Notes under the pieces: model-generated
Seen by the model: only the letters and a program-made list of their open reading frames with translations
Databases searched by the model: none
What the model was told of the DNA's origin: nothing
Position numbers and translations under genes: made by a program
Shown: positions 12,116-22,990 of the stretch, piece by piece
Numbering within the stretch: position 1 is the first letter of the stretch
How the letters are laid out: the number at the start of each line of letters is the position of its first letter
Origin: Guadua angustifolia
Lineage: Eukaryota > Streptophyta > Magnoliopsida > Poales > Poaceae
Reading direction: 5' to 3'
Length of the DNA stretch: 64,000 nt
Assembly (NCBI GenBank): GCA_036346375.1
Contig: CM070511.1
Coordinates: 6,386,001-6,450,000 of the forward strand

Positions 12116-12119
12116 GCTG

Positions 12120-12330
12120 GTCAGAAGGAGGAGAGGAGGCGGCGACGTCGGGGAAGGAGGTGGCGGTGGGGGGAGGTGACGGAGGCGTCAGGGAAGGAAG
12201 GCACGTGGTGGGGAGTGGAGGTGGTGGCATCGGGGAAGGATGCGGCAGTGGGGGGAGGTGACGGAGGCGTCGGGGAAGGGGGGCATGCGATGGGGAGGGG
12301 ACAGGATGAGAGGAGGTGGCGGTGTCAAGG
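12120..12330. repeat. G-rich minisatellite-like stretch
   Basis: Purine-rich units such as GGGGAGGTGACGGAGGCGTC recur near 12170 and 12255, separated by variants of GGCATCGGGGAAGGA. The proline-rich reading frames on the opposite strand follow from this composition and are not treated as genes. Confidence 0.65.
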
Positions 12331-12384
12331 AAGGAGGCGAAACCATGAAAGACCAGATGAAATGGAGAGCAAACCGCGAAAGTA

Positions 12385-12870
12385 TATTCATGCTCAGGAC
12401 TATCTAAATCGTTTCCTAAAAAACGAATCTAATGACAAGTCATCTGAATCGGTTCACATAAAAAACCGATTTTGATGATTGTCATCTGAATCGGTTCCCA
12501 TATAAAACCAATTCTGATTACATGTTATTTGAATCGGTTCCCATAGAAAACTGATTCTAATGGTGTGCGACGGACTGGTTCATGGTTGGTCGAACACCTA
12601 AGAGTTTCACCCTAGACTAGGTCCGAGAAGAACCACTTTCTGCGCCAGACTATATCTTTCTCAGCCCGTAGTAAAACATATATTCATGAAATATAGAGCG
12701 AACCTTGAAATATTCATGCTCAGGACTATCTGAATCGGTTCTGACAAAAACTGATTCTGATGACAAGTCATTTGAATCGGTTCACATAAAAAACTGACAC
12801 TGATAGTATCTGATGCTACAAATTCAATCTCAATCAATTTTCCCAAAGAAACCGACACTGATCGTATCTG
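12385..12870. repeat. Subterminal short-repeat array, left side
   Basis: Units of about 50 bp carry AATCGGTT followed by AACCGATTCTGATG, each unit being a small palindrome. Two blocks (about 12385-12560 and 12705-12870) both open with TATTCATGCTCAGGACTATC. A matching array lies at 14005-14223 on the other side of the F-box pseudogene. Arrays of this kind flank CACTA transposons and bind their transposase in known systems. Confidence 0.7.
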
Positions 12871-13002
12871 ACGCTTTGTCTTCTCGGTGGTATAAATTTG
12901 CACGTAGTGCAAGAGGCTCTTCATTTTCCATTCATCTTCAAGCCAGCAAGCGTGTGCAACCATTCGGCTTCAAGCCAGCAACAATGTGCAACACCGCAAG
13001 CC

Positions 13003-13818
13003 ATGGCGAGGGCACCGGTGCTCGATGTCGTTCTTCCCAATGCTGTCCTTGTCCATATCGTCAGCCTCTTGGGCTCGAGTTTGTCTCACCCCATGGATAA
13101 CCTTTGCAGCCTATGAGCCACGTACTCACTGTTTCATTTCTTTTTTGATTGATAGGTTGTGGGAGTTTCCCGCCGTCACTAATTTGATTAATTAATTGTT
13201 TTTTTGGCATATTGCAGTTGCAAAACTCTGTCTAGGGTGGCAAAGGATCGATACGTGGACAAGCGGGTGTCGCTACGGAATGAGGCGATGGAGTGGATGG
13301 AGAATGAGTGCTACCTCACCATCGTCAGCCACCTGGCTAGGGCTGGCAACCCAGAGGCTTGCTTTGTTGTCAGCCTCAAGGCCGTGCCCTTCGAGTCTGA
13401 GCACGAGGACATGCAGCATGGCCTCATGTGGCTCGAACAGGCGGCGGCTTACGTGCTTGGCCTCCTCTACTTCGCCCGGGCTGAGAGCGATATGGACAAG
13501 CGCTACTTCGCCCAACTCGAAAGCGATTTGGTCGCCTGTTGCTGCGGTTGCCCTTGTGACGTGGCGAAAACTATCAACCAAGAGTGCAAGCGCTACCGGA
13601 AGATCATCCTCGCCACGGTCCAGAAGCTGGCATGGAAGAATATGGTCAGAGTGCGGGGAAAGGAGCCTATGCTGCAAGAGCAGGGCCTCTGGTGCTGCTG
13701 CAAAATGGCCTACGGTTGGGAGGACTACAAATCCTTTTGTAGAGATGAATGCATGATTAGGAATGAGTATGCAGAGTTCATTACAAAATTGCATGAACTA
13801 CAATTGTCTATAGCATGA
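13003..13818 (+). pseudogene. Captured F-box protein gene, two exons with an intron, stop at the exon 1 end
   Basis: F-box proteins link substrates to the SCF ubiquitin ligase. Exon 1 (13003-13121) encodes an N-terminal F-box with LDVVLPNAVLVHIVSLLGSS. An intron fits 13122-13217, with GT at the donor, TTGCAG at the acceptor and phase 2. Exon 2 (13218-13818) continues with CKTLSRVAKDRYVDKRVS, then a helical segment (AGNPEACFVV, WLEQAAAYVLGLLYFARAE) like Sel1/TPR-type plant F-box proteins, and a Cys-rich end (LWCCCKMAYGWEDY). A TGA at 13114-13116, five bases before the donor, interrupts the frame. A CGA codon mutated by deamination would explain it. The gene sits between CACTA-type repeat arrays, which suggests DNA-level capture. 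Confidence 0.72.
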
Positions 13819-14004
13819 ACACTAAGTTTTGTTCTGTTAAACATCAAGTTTTAATTTATTTAATGCCAAGTTTAAGCTACTCACTCACAATGTCTCTATC
13901 GGTTTTAGTCGAAAAATCAACACAAATAATTGTGATGGGCAAGCTAGCATTTGAGAGGGCTACTAGTGAAATTGTGTGGGAGGAGAAATGTTTCAGCTAG
14001 GCAT

Positions 14005-14223
14005 TTTGTATTGGTTCAAGAATAAAAAACCGATTATGATGACAAGTCATCTATATCAGTTCACAAAGAAAACCGATTCTGATGAGTACACTATCTATAT
14101 CAGTTCACAAAGAAAACCGATTCTGATAAGCTTTCTATCTGTATCGGTTTAGTAAGAAAACTGATTCTGATAAATATACTATTTGTGTTGGTTCACTATG
14201 AAAACTGATTCTGATAAGCTTTC
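14005..14223. repeat. Subterminal short-repeat array, right side
   Basis: About five units of roughly 50 bp resemble ATCAGTTCACAAAGAAAACC followed by GATTCTGATRA, matching the array left of the F-box pseudogene. The array ends where E2's LTR begins at 14224, so the true transposon end may have been lost. Confidence 0.7.
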
Positions 14224-14868
14224 TATCGACGAACGGGATCACCTGACCGCAAACGTGAAGAGGGGGTTAGTGTGAATGAGGGACCCAAGAAGCACCTCGC
14301 TCAACAAAGGTGTGATGTAGGTCAGTGTGTGGCGTCAGCGAGCAGGGGACAGCGGATTATACTAGTTCGAGCCCCCACGAGGGTAATAGCCCTACGTCCA
14401 GTCTTCTCCGGAGGCGGGGGAATTCACTAATTGTGAGTACAAAGAGTGGATTATAGCTCGAGCTTGAACGCTCTATCTGTGTCTACTGGTCTACTGCTGG
14501 TGTTCTAATCCCTTGTACACATGCCTTGCGAGGCCTTATATCCTCCCTGATGTTGCCTGTAACAGACGGGAGAGATTCCCAGGGTAGTGGCTTCGTGCGC
14601 ATTGAAGGTGGGTTGTAACTGCCCCGGAAATGCCGCCCACGCCTACCTTGATGTCATTACCCAGGTCTTGGTAACCGCCGAGTAAGCGTACTCCTTCGAG
14701 CAAAGGTCGAGGTCGAGCGGGGATGGAATCCCCTACCGCCCGAGCTTGAGGTCGCGCGGGTTCCAGCGTTGCTTAGATCTTGGCCGGGGCCCCCTTGTCG
14801 TATCGCCCCGAGCTAGGGACCCTTGTTGACCGTGCATTGACTTGTCAGAGATTTCCCAGTCCTCGTCA
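14224..14868 (-). repeat. E2 3' LTR, about 645 bp
   Basis: The inner border is placed at 14868, where the minus strand reads TGACGAGG right after a purine-rich CTAGGGGGCTAGC. The outer border at 14224 was found by comparison with the LTR end of E5: E5 ends GATCGTCGACA and E2 has TTCGTCGATA, so the usual terminal CA is mutated to TA. A TATA-like GGATATAAGG (minus strand) lies at about 14533-14543. The R-U5 part shares blocks such as GGGCTCGAACTAGTATAA with E5. Confidence 0.75.
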
Positions 14869-15285
14869 GCTAGCCCCCTAGGCTCAAGGTCGAGGAGGAC
14901 ACCTGGATCGATCTCGAGCCTGTGTCGTTGGGAACAGACCTCCGGACTCCTTTGGTTGAGGTCGGGCGGAGATCACCAGGAAAAACTTCGGCTTCAGACA
15001 CCTGGTGCCCCTTGGACTTCACGATGCTGGTACGAATCCGATCGGTTAGTGGGAGTGCCTGCGAGGCCTTGAAACCGCTGCCCGATCCTTAATTGCGCTT
15101 GTCAAATCATCTTCGGCACAGCTTTTGAGGCGCCTTGGTCTAAAAACTGGCCACGACCCGAGCCCATAAGCCCAAGCCTTCTACAACATTCGAAAAAAGA
15201 ACTCCCAACTCCCTTGTGCTCTTTGACCCCTAGCCTTTTGCTCATGCAACTCTCCCTTCCTCGACCAAGCTTGATAGCGGCCGCC
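14869..15285. other. E2 polypurine tract and leader of the antisense gene
   Basis: The first 15 or so bases are the polypurine tract on the minus strand. The remainder, read on the plus strand, is the region upstream of the antisense gene's ATG at 15286. I see no clear TATA box. A promoter for the antisense gene would have to lie here or in the LTR. Confidence 0.5.
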
Positions 15286-18082
15286 ATGGCAAAGCTCGGA
15301 CGAAGCACCATGTCGCAGGCGAGGATGAAGGAGCTCGAGAGTCTAGGGCTGCTTGACCCGGCGATGTGGCGGCTGCCCGACGGCGAGACCGAACCGCATC
15401 CCAGGGACGACGAGCTTGTCTGCACCGAGCACTATACGCTCTTCGGCCTGCGGACACCGGAGAGCGACTTCATGGCGGCTATCCTTGCCCACTGTGAGAT
15501 AGAGCTCATCAATCTGGTACACAATTCCATCCACCTCCTTTCTATCTTCTCACACCTGTGCGAGGGGTTCCTTGGAATCCTTTCCACCCCCTCGCTCTTC
15601 TTTCGATTCTTCTCTCTATTCCGCTCTGGGAAAGACCCCATGGTCGGATGCCTCTACTTTCGGCTGCGGACGGGAATCCAATGGGTCTTCCCTAAGATCC
15701 AGTCTCGGGACTCCCTCGGTTCGTGGACCGAGCGGTGGTTCTACCTGAAGAAGGGCTAGACCGGGGCACTGTCGTTCGACGGAACCCCGATCACCGGGAA
15801 GAAGGAGACCCCAGAGTCAGACGACCTTTAGGTCGACGAAGAGGACATCGCCGCCATACATATCTGCGCCTCACGCGGCCTCACCGGGTAGGCGATCGCC
15901 TGTGACTTCTTGCGGAGCCGGGTTTTCCCTCTTCGAAAGAGGGAGCATCTGTTCTACGAGATCACGAGGCGCGACGACATGACCCGCGAGGGTACGACCG
16001 GTGAGTCTTCTTGCCCTTGAGATTTGTTCGCATTCGCCCTTCGGGCCCTCTTGACAGTCCGCTTCCTTGCAGCGCCGAAGGAGTTCGGGAAAGGGGCGCA
16101 TGACTATACCCTCGATCCCCCTGTCCCAAAAAATGTATTGCGCCAGAAGGCTGAGGTAGGCACTCCCAAACTTTCTTCAGATTGTACGCCATCGGCGCCT
16201 TTCCCTGATTGTTCGTTGTGCTCGCAGGACCACCAGGAGCTGCTTGACACGGCTAGGAGGTTGCTCCCGCTGCCCGGCGGGGGCAGGAGCAAGAAGGGGA
16301 AGAAGAAGCCGCCCTCGGGCAAGGTTGACTACCATGAGGCTAAGAAGCCTCACGTTGAATGGGCCGACCGCGCAAAGGTAAGGACTCCTATGGTCGAGCC
16401 CTCGAGCCCATGCTTGCGCTTCTCCGTCTTCTAACATGTCTTTCTTGTAGCAGGTGAGCGCGGCGGCCGCCGCCAGGTCCTCGAGCCCTCTAGCGACCCA
16501 AAGGTCCCAAGAGGGAGGCCCTGGGATCTCTGCCACTGGGGACTCAGAGCCACCACGGACTTTAAGGTCCCAAACCGGGAGGACCGGAAAAAGGAGCACC
16601 CCCACGACCTTGGGAGGTCAGGGCCTTCACCAGCCTCCTGCGAAATGGAGACTTCCGACCCAGGTAGATTTCGCGCCCCTCATTTGCTCAGCCCTCCTTG
16701 TAACTTTTTAGCTTAGTAGTGGCTCTTAATCGCAGACCTTGAGCGCCCGAGCTCAACACCTGCCCGTCTTGACAATGACTATTGTCCAGGGTGAGTCCGG
16801 GTCCGACGAGGAAGAAGAGGCAGATTACGTGCTGGTGCCTCGCCGACCCTCGGCCCGAGAACGCGGTCCCTCGAGCCCCCGGAGCCAGGCTCCGGCCGAC
16901 GAGTTCGACCAAGTGCTCGACGACCCGGACGAGGAAGAGCCCCTCCCCGCGACCAGCGAGGACTACGACACTGGCGAGGTAGACGCCAACGACGACGTTG
17001 ACCCGCCCGAGATCGCCAAAGAAGATGGTGTCGGAGGCGCCCTTGCCACGACCACCGAGGACGCCCCGATCGTGGCGGTCGTGGCTCCCCAAGCCGCCGA
17101 TCATGAAGGCACCCCTGCCGCGGCAGGCGCAGAGGCCCGAGCCGTAGGCCAGGCCAAGAACATCGCAGAGGTGGAGGCTAGAGACCCTCCAGTTGCGGGG
17201 GACGAAGCCGCCACCGGTACAGGGCGTGAGGGCGAGTCAAGCCCCCTAGAGGAGGGAGCTCGACGCGCGGCCGCCCACGACGGAGCACCCGAAGACCTCA
17301 CCCCCAAAGACCCAGTAGCAGCAGTGGGTGACACCGCCCCTGGAACGTCGGGCAGTAGTTCCGCCGCATACTCCCGTGTGGCCTTCGAGGGCCGTCTCGC
17401 CCGGGTACATGAGTTTTCCTCAAACCTTTAGCTCGAGCTTCGCAGTTTTCCTTCTTCTCTACCGCTCCTCTGGCGTGTACCATGTTGATCCTTTGACCCC
17501 CGCAGGCCATCGACTCCATCTCCCAAGGGTTGCAAGGTCTTCAAACGCACTCCGACGCGCTGAGAGCCTTGCTCGACATTTTGGAGGACGCATTGACAAC
17601 GTGCTCGAAGCTCGTGGAGGACCTGCAAGCCGAGCGGGAGGAGGCCGCGCAAAAGGCAGCAGAAGACTCCCAGGAGATCGCCGGCCTCCACGAGGTGGTG
17701 AAGACGCTCGAGGCTACTCACAAGGCCGAGTTGGAGTGGGCCATCACCTCAGAGCGGGACCATGCGTACAAAGCCGTCGAGGACGAGCGCACAAGGTCGG
17801 CCAAAGCGCTTGAAGCTAAGCGAGCCAAAGCCAAAGAATGAAACAAGACCGCCATGGACCTGGCAGCCGTCTCTCGAGGCCAAGGTGAAAGAGCTTGAGG
17901 AGAAGCTGGGCCGGGCAAGCAAGGCAGCCAAGAGCGCTATGACCCAACTTCAGGAGGAACGCCGCCGCGCCGCTGAAGCCTCAACGGAAGCCATTTGACT
18001 CCAGGGCGAGCTCTCGACCTTGAGGGCCAAGGTAGCCGAGCTCGAGCAGGAGAAGCTCGTGCGCGAGATGGCCGACTTGTAG
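15286..18082 (+). pseudogene. E2 antisense extra gene: six exons, transposase_28-like N-terminus, coiled-coil C-terminus
   Basis: Exons are 15286-16000, 16073-16155, 16228-16377, 16451-16663, 16736-17404 and 17506-18082. All five introns (72, 72, 73, 72 and 101 bp) begin GT and end AG, and their phases match. Exon 1 encodes RMKELESLGLLDPAMWRLP and INLVHNSIHLLSIFSHLCEG, resembling the plant 'putative gypsy type transposon' domain (PF04195, from memory). Exon 3 is basic (GRSKKGKKKP), exon 5 acidic and low-complexity, and exon 6 a long charged coiled coil. In-frame stops at 15757, near 15826 and near 15886, TGA at 17839 and 17996, and a frameshift near 17870 make it a pseudogene. Antisense ORFs between pol and 3' LTR are known in Tat elements; the role is unknown. 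Confidence 0.75.
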
Positions 18083-18680
18083 ATAGGGTAGACTTCCTGC
18101 AAGATTTTTGTAAGAAAACGGTTCAATGGAACAACTGTATCTCGACTAGAACAGTTTGACGACTTAGTTTTCTTTATCATTTCTCGACCAAGAAAATTTT
18201 GCCAATCGTGCACTTAGCCTTTTCTGGTCGTGGTATATTTCGTCCAGCCCCCGTTGGGCTCAAGGTCGAGCAATGCCGGCCTTGGGCGCAACTTAGAAAT
18301 CCTACAAAGACCAAGACCTCCAAGATCGAAAAAGGCCCACAGGGAGCATAACATGGTCGCACGAGGAAAAACTTAGGATCTAGAGTAAGGCTCGAGTCAT
18401 GACAACGATTTGCGCGCTGCACGTTGGACCCGGTCACGGGCTTTGTTCGAACCCTGGCGCAGGGGGAGTATTGATGCGAAGAGGTTCGGCTTACATGTAA
18501 CTCGACCACTAGGGGTGAAGGATAAGCCCCCGACACCTGGGCCAAGAGCAAGCGCGCTCATCCGAAGGTCGAGCTCAGAGAGAGTTGAGCTTGAGCCAAC
18601 ACAAAACATAGAAAAAAGGTGCGCAAAGACCAGTCATGACAATTGAACAAGAGCTTTATTGAAATTTGAGGTAAAAAGGG
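18083..18680. other. E2 convergent spacer between the antisense gene and pol
   Basis: Both the antisense gene (plus) and pol (minus) end into this stretch. CTTTATTG near 18655 gives AATAAA on the minus strand just after the pol stop, a plausible poly(A) signal for pol. No other gene is seen. Confidence 0.6.
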
Positions 18681-20197
18681 TTACACATAGAATTTGTGAA
18701 GCTGGTCAATATTCCACGAGCTAGACAGCTCTCTGCCATCGGGCATCGCTAGCCGATAAGCCCCATGCGATCTATTGAAACAACTCTATAGGGGCCCTCC
18801 CACCATGGGGATAGCTTGTTGGTGTTGGACGGAGCCTAAATCCGTCTCAGGGCTAAGTCCCCAACAAGGAGCTCCCTAGGTCGTACCGATTGAGACGCAT
18901 GTCTATGAAGAGCTGGTAGGTACTACGCCGATCGTAGCAGTGTGCACGTCATCTTACTTCTTCCGCCAGGGTAAGATCAAGAGACCGCTCTTGCTCGAAG
19001 TCGATCTGATCGACCAAGCTGACCCTGGCAGAGCCCAGCGTGACCTCTGGAGGCAGGACGGCTTCGGTACCGAACACGAGCCGGAAGGGTGTGGACCCTG
19101 TTGCTCGGCTGACTGTGGTACGAATAGACCATAAGACGGTGGGAAGTTCGTCCACCCAGGCCTGGCCGTGTCGTTCGAGCTCATTTGACACTCGCTTTTT
19201 GACGCCTTGAACGATTTATCCGTTGGCGCGTTCCACTGCTCCATTACTCTACGGGTGGGCCACCGAGCCATAGCATACCTTGGTGCCGATGTCTTTGCAA
19301 GACTCGAACGACTCCATCGGTAAATTGAGTTCCATTGTCAGTAATGATTCTGCATGGAACCCCATACCTGGTGACCACGAACAGGCGGAAGAACTTGACC
19401 GCCGCGTGGGCCGTGATGGTCAGGACGGGTTCGGCTTCGATCCACTTCTTGAAGGTATCAATGGCAACGAACAGGAACTTCTTTCCTCCGGTCGCCTGTG
19501 GGAAGGGGCCGAGGATGTCCAGCCCCCAGGTCGAGAAAGGCCAAGCAAGTGGGATGGTATGGAGCGCGTAGGCAGGTTGATGCGACTTCCGAGCATGAAA
19601 CTGGCAGGCTCGACAGGTGCGAACAATGTTGCGTGCATCCTAGAGTGCCGTTGGCCAGTAGAACCCCATGGGAAAGCCTTCCCGACCATGGTCCTGAAAG
19701 AAGAGTGTGCCCCACACAGACCTGAATGAATGTCTTGTAGTAGGTACTTACCCTCCTCTATGGTGACACACTTCGTCAGAATGTCGGAAAGATTCCGGCA
19801 ATAAAGTTTGCCGTCCACGAGCTTATATGAGCTCGGCCGGGAGCTCACCCGTCGCCAGGAAACAATGGATCGGCTCGGCCCACGAGGGAACACCCTCGAT
19901 GAAGGTGATCGAGGCCCCTTGATCGGAGATGGAGGGAGACACCAGGGTCTCCAGGATCACATCATGAGGCACTTCGTCGTCAGATGACCCAAGCTTGGAA
20001 AGGTAATCTGCGTCGGAGTTGTCCTTCAGCGCCACATGCGTGATCTCCAGGTTTTGGATCCACTTCTCCATCTTGCGCACCTCGGCGAGGTACTTGGCCA
20101 TTGAATTTTCCGAGCATTGGTAGCCCTTGTTGAACTGGTTGATAACGAGCTCGGCCTGGTCCTCTTCCGGTGTTAACCCTATCGGGCTGATCTCCCT
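18681..20197 (-). pseudogene. E2 pol 3' part: second RNase H remnant and integrase
   Basis: Read leftward, 20150-19830 is the end of the Tat-specific second RNase H (NQFNKGYQCSENSMAKYL, RKMEKWIQNLEIT). The integrase follows with KLVDGKLYCRNLSDILTKC, a broken HHCC region, a GLDILGPFPQ block, TDNGTQF, and an NGAVERANG block carrying the catalytic Glu. The C-terminal part (18949-19191) reads ERHGQAWVDELPTVLWSIRT. It ends at TAA 18681-18683. Several frameshifts break it. The same order is found in E5 at 58170-59674. Confidence 0.88.
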
Positions 20198-20250
20198 CAT
20201 GTTTTTACTATTCTAAAATTTTTGGTCTGTTACAGATCTACCTCCTTATA
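20198..20250 (-). repeat. E3 3' LTR remnant (20198-20234) and polypurine tract
   Basis: On the minus strand, TGTAACAGACCAAAAATTTT begins at 20234 and matches the 5' LTR start at 34958, including the following AGTAAAAAC stretch. The match stops near 20198. The bases just right of 20234 read as the purine tract AAGGAGGTAG on the minus strand. About 3.1 kb of LTR is therefore missing here. Confidence 0.85.
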
Positions 20251-20289
20251 GAAATCTCGATCCCGAGATTTAGCGGGTCTAAAGGAAAC

Positions 20290-21520
20290 TAATTCTAAAA
20301 GAAATCAGAAAATTCTTCCTTGAGTCAATGGTCTCATTCCCATGTGGCTTCTTCCTCAGAATGATTACTCCATTGAACCTTTATCATTTTATGGGACTTG
20401 TTGCGAGTATGGCGCTCAACTTCTTCAAGGATTTTGATTGGATGCTCCCGATAAGTTAAATCAGGTTGTAGATCAATTTCTTCTAATTGGGTGAGCTCAA
20501 AAGGAAGACGAAGACATTTCTTTAATTAAGACACATGGAAAACATTATGAACACTGGACAGCTAGGATGGCAATTCCAATTTGTATGCCTTTTCTCCCAT
20601 TTTCTCAAGGATACGACATAGTCTGATATATCGTGGTGCGAATTTACCTCGAATCTGGAAACAACGAATACCATGAAGTGGTGAGACCTTGAGATAAACA
20701 TAATCATCGACTTTGAAGCTTAAGTCACGTCGACGATTGTTGGCATAACTTTTCTGATGAGATTGAGCTTCCCTAGTCGACTTCTGATTAATTCCACATG
20801 CTCTTGGGCTTCTTGAATAAGGTCTTCTGGGCCAAAGAATTTCCTTTCTCCAACTTCTGACCAGAATAAGGGTGTTCTACACTTCCTTCCATAAAGAGCT
20901 TCAAATAGTGACATTTGCAAGCTTGACTGAAAACTGTTATCATATGAGAATTCCGCAGATGCCAGACATTTTTCCCAGTTGGTGCTATAAGATAGAACAC
21001 ATGCTCTTAACATATCTTCTAGGATTTGATTTGTTCTTTCAGTTTGCCCATTAGTCTAAGGATGGTAGGCAGTATTGAAATTCAATCTGGTTCCCAATAG
21101 GTTATGCAACTTTTCCCAAAAATGAGACATGAATTGTGAGCCACGATCGACTTTTTGTTACTCCATGCAAGCGCACAATATTGATGATATAAAGTTCAGC
21201 TAGTTTATCTCTAGAATGAGTAGTTCTGACAAGAATGAAATGTGCTACCTTTGTCAACCGATCAATGATTACACAGATAGAATCATTTCCCTTGTGAGTT
21301 CGGGGTAAACCAGTGATGAAATCCATACTGATATCATCCCAGTTCCATTCTGGGATTTGCAATGGTTGAAGAAGTCCAACTGGACGTTGATGTTCAGCTT
21401 TGACTCGCTGACATACATCGCATCTAGCAACATATTCAGTGATATCCTTCTTCATTCCAGGCCACCAATATTCACTCTTAAGATCTTGATACATCTTTGT
21501 ACTTCCAGGATCAATGGAAA
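20290..21520 (-). pseudogene. E3 integrase and chromodomain, broken
   Basis: The zinc-binding half shows CDVCQRVKAEHQRPVGL, and the core shows ISMDFITGLPRT (21102-21494). A frameshift then leads to a QTER-type block carrying the catalytic Glu. 20720-21013 has NWEKCLASAEFSYDNSF and FEALYGRKCRTPL. The chromodomain near 20330-20420 includes KVQWSNHSEEEATWE. Stops and frameshifts occur between all blocks. It would have mediated integration. Confidence 0.88.
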
Positions 21521-21796
21521 CTGGTGACTAGTGTGCTTCAGATAAAATCAATTTCTTGATCTCAGAATCATTTGGCACATAAATGCGAATTCCCCAAAAA
21601 ATTACTCCATCTGAATCTGCAGTGAACTCGATTCATTGCCTTCGTTCAACTAATTCTGAATTTTAATAACAGCTTCATCTTTAAGTTGTGCAGCTTTGAT
21701 CTAACTTTTAAGAGTAGGTTGCATATTAAGAGCAGCTACATAACCATCTTCAACTAAATTTAGATTGAGCTTTTGGAACTCGTTCATCAAATCAGC

Positions 21797-22990
21797 TTAA
21801 TTGGAAATCCAAGTGCAATAAAGTTTCCGGCTAAGACTGTCAGCTACAACATTGGCTTTACCAGGATGATAATGAACACCGAGATCATAGTCTTTAATCA
21901 GCTTTAGCCATCTTCTCTGCCTCAAATTCAGATCTGGCCAAGTAAAGAAATATTTGAGACTTATATGATCTATATAAATTTCAGTCTGGTTTCCAATGAG
22001 GTAATGTCGCCAGATTTTTAGAGCATGAACAACAGCGGCTAATTCAAGATCATGTGTGGGATAATTTTGTTCATGAGGACGAAGCTGTCGAGAAGCATAT
22101 GCGACAACTTGCCCTTCTTGCATTAATACACATCCCAAACCCAGATGTGATGCATCACAATATACTTCAAAGTTCTTGTGAATATCAGGTAACACTAGCA
22201 CTGGGGTCGATGTTAACCTCTTTTTCAATTCTTGAAAACTTTCTTCACATTCTAAAGTCCAGGTAAACTTTCTTTCCTTCTTTAGGAGTTGGGTCAATGG
22301 CCTTGCATTCTTGGAAAAGTTTTCACTAAACCGGTGATAATATCCAGCCAGTCCTAGAAAACTTCAAACTTTCAGAACTGATTGTGGCCTCTCCCAAGCC
22401 AATACAGCTTGTACTTTGCTGGGATCGACTGCAGCTCCTCCTTCGGATAAGATATGCCCGAGAAATGCCACTTCTTTCAGCCAAAATTTGCATTTCTCGA
22501 ATTTGGCATAGAGTTTGTTTTCTCAAAGCTTGTTAAGAACCATTCGCAAATGATGCACATGCTCTCCTTCATTTTTGGAATAAATCAGGATATCATCAAT
22601 GAAGACTACCACAAATTTATCCAAGTATTCCATGAAGACTTTATTCATCAGACTCATGAAACTTGTTGGAACATTAGTGAGTCTGAATGACATTACGGTA
22701 TATCAGATGGCCAGATCTTCAATTGATAATACCCAAGCTTTAGATCAATTTTTGAAAAGACTTGAGCTCCATTCAGTTGATGAAATAAATCATCAATTCG
22801 GGGAAGTGGATATTTATTTTTGATGGTAACATCATTCAATGCACGATAGTCTACACACATTTGTAGACCACCATCCTTCTTCCCATCAAAGAGAACTGGA
22901 CTGCCCAGGGAGATGTACTAGGGCGAATAAATTCTTTGTCCAATTGCTCTTTAAGTTGCTTCTTTAGTTCTATCAACTCATTAGGAGGCA
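21797..22990 (-). pseudogene. E3 reverse transcriptase and RNase H, broken
   Basis: RT has an intact catalytic FIDDILIYS block near 22580-22606, and the RNase H (21797-22297) has YCDASHLGLGCVLMQ and HYHPGKANVVADSLSRK. The RT start with the PYRMPPNELIELKKQ linker is at about 22900-22990. Internal frameshifts near 22320, 22530 and 22920 prevent translation. The order and motifs match E1 and E6. Confidence 0.9.

Larger units (their letters stand above)
11121..14223. mobile_element. CACTA-like transposon DNA with a captured gene fragment
   Basis: This block lies between the 5' LTR of E1 and the LTR of E2. It contains a large imperfect inverted repeat shared with the CACTA tnp2 region at 39672, a G-rich minisatellite, and arrays of short AATCGGTT/AACCGATT units flanking an F-box pseudogene. 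Such subterminal arrays are typical of CACTA elements in grasses. I could not place definite CACTA/TAGTG termini, and more than one old element may be represented. Class assignment is inference from repeat structure. Confidence 0.55.
14224..20197 (-). mobile_element. E2: Tat-type Ty3-gypsy element, 5' part missing
   Basis: Read on the minus strand, the surviving part is the end of pol (second RNase H remnant and integrase, 18681-20197), an antisense gene on the plus strand (15286-18082), a polypurine tract and the 3' LTR (14224-14868). gag, protease, RT and the 5' LTR are gone; the break lies at about 20150-20197, against E3's LTR remnant. The pol segment is closely similar to E5 pol, so both belong to related Tat-lineage families. 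Target duplications cannot be checked because one end is missing. Confidence 0.85.

Noticed and set aside
12006..12391. Proline/serine-rich ORFs on the minus strand
   Set aside because: They are the complement of a G-rich repeated stretch; no domain, no conserved blocks and no fitting neighbours.
13273..13794. 173-codon ORF on the minus strand
   Set aside because: It is an antisense shadow of exon 2 of the F-box pseudogene, caused by high GC and codon bias.
13204..13818. F-box exon 2 as a free-standing 204-residue gene
   Set aside because: Its apparent start is a TTG inside a consensus 3' splice site; the phase and the F-box upstream show it is the second exon.
14268..14272. TAGTG as the end of the CACTA element
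   Set aside because: Comparison with the E5 LTR end shows that 14224 onward is already E2 LTR, so this TAGTG lies inside the LTR.
16688..17334. Minus-strand ORFs opposite the acidic exon of the E2 antisense gene
   Set aside because: The plus-strand frame is phased with splice sites and has coding composition; the minus frames have no continuity.
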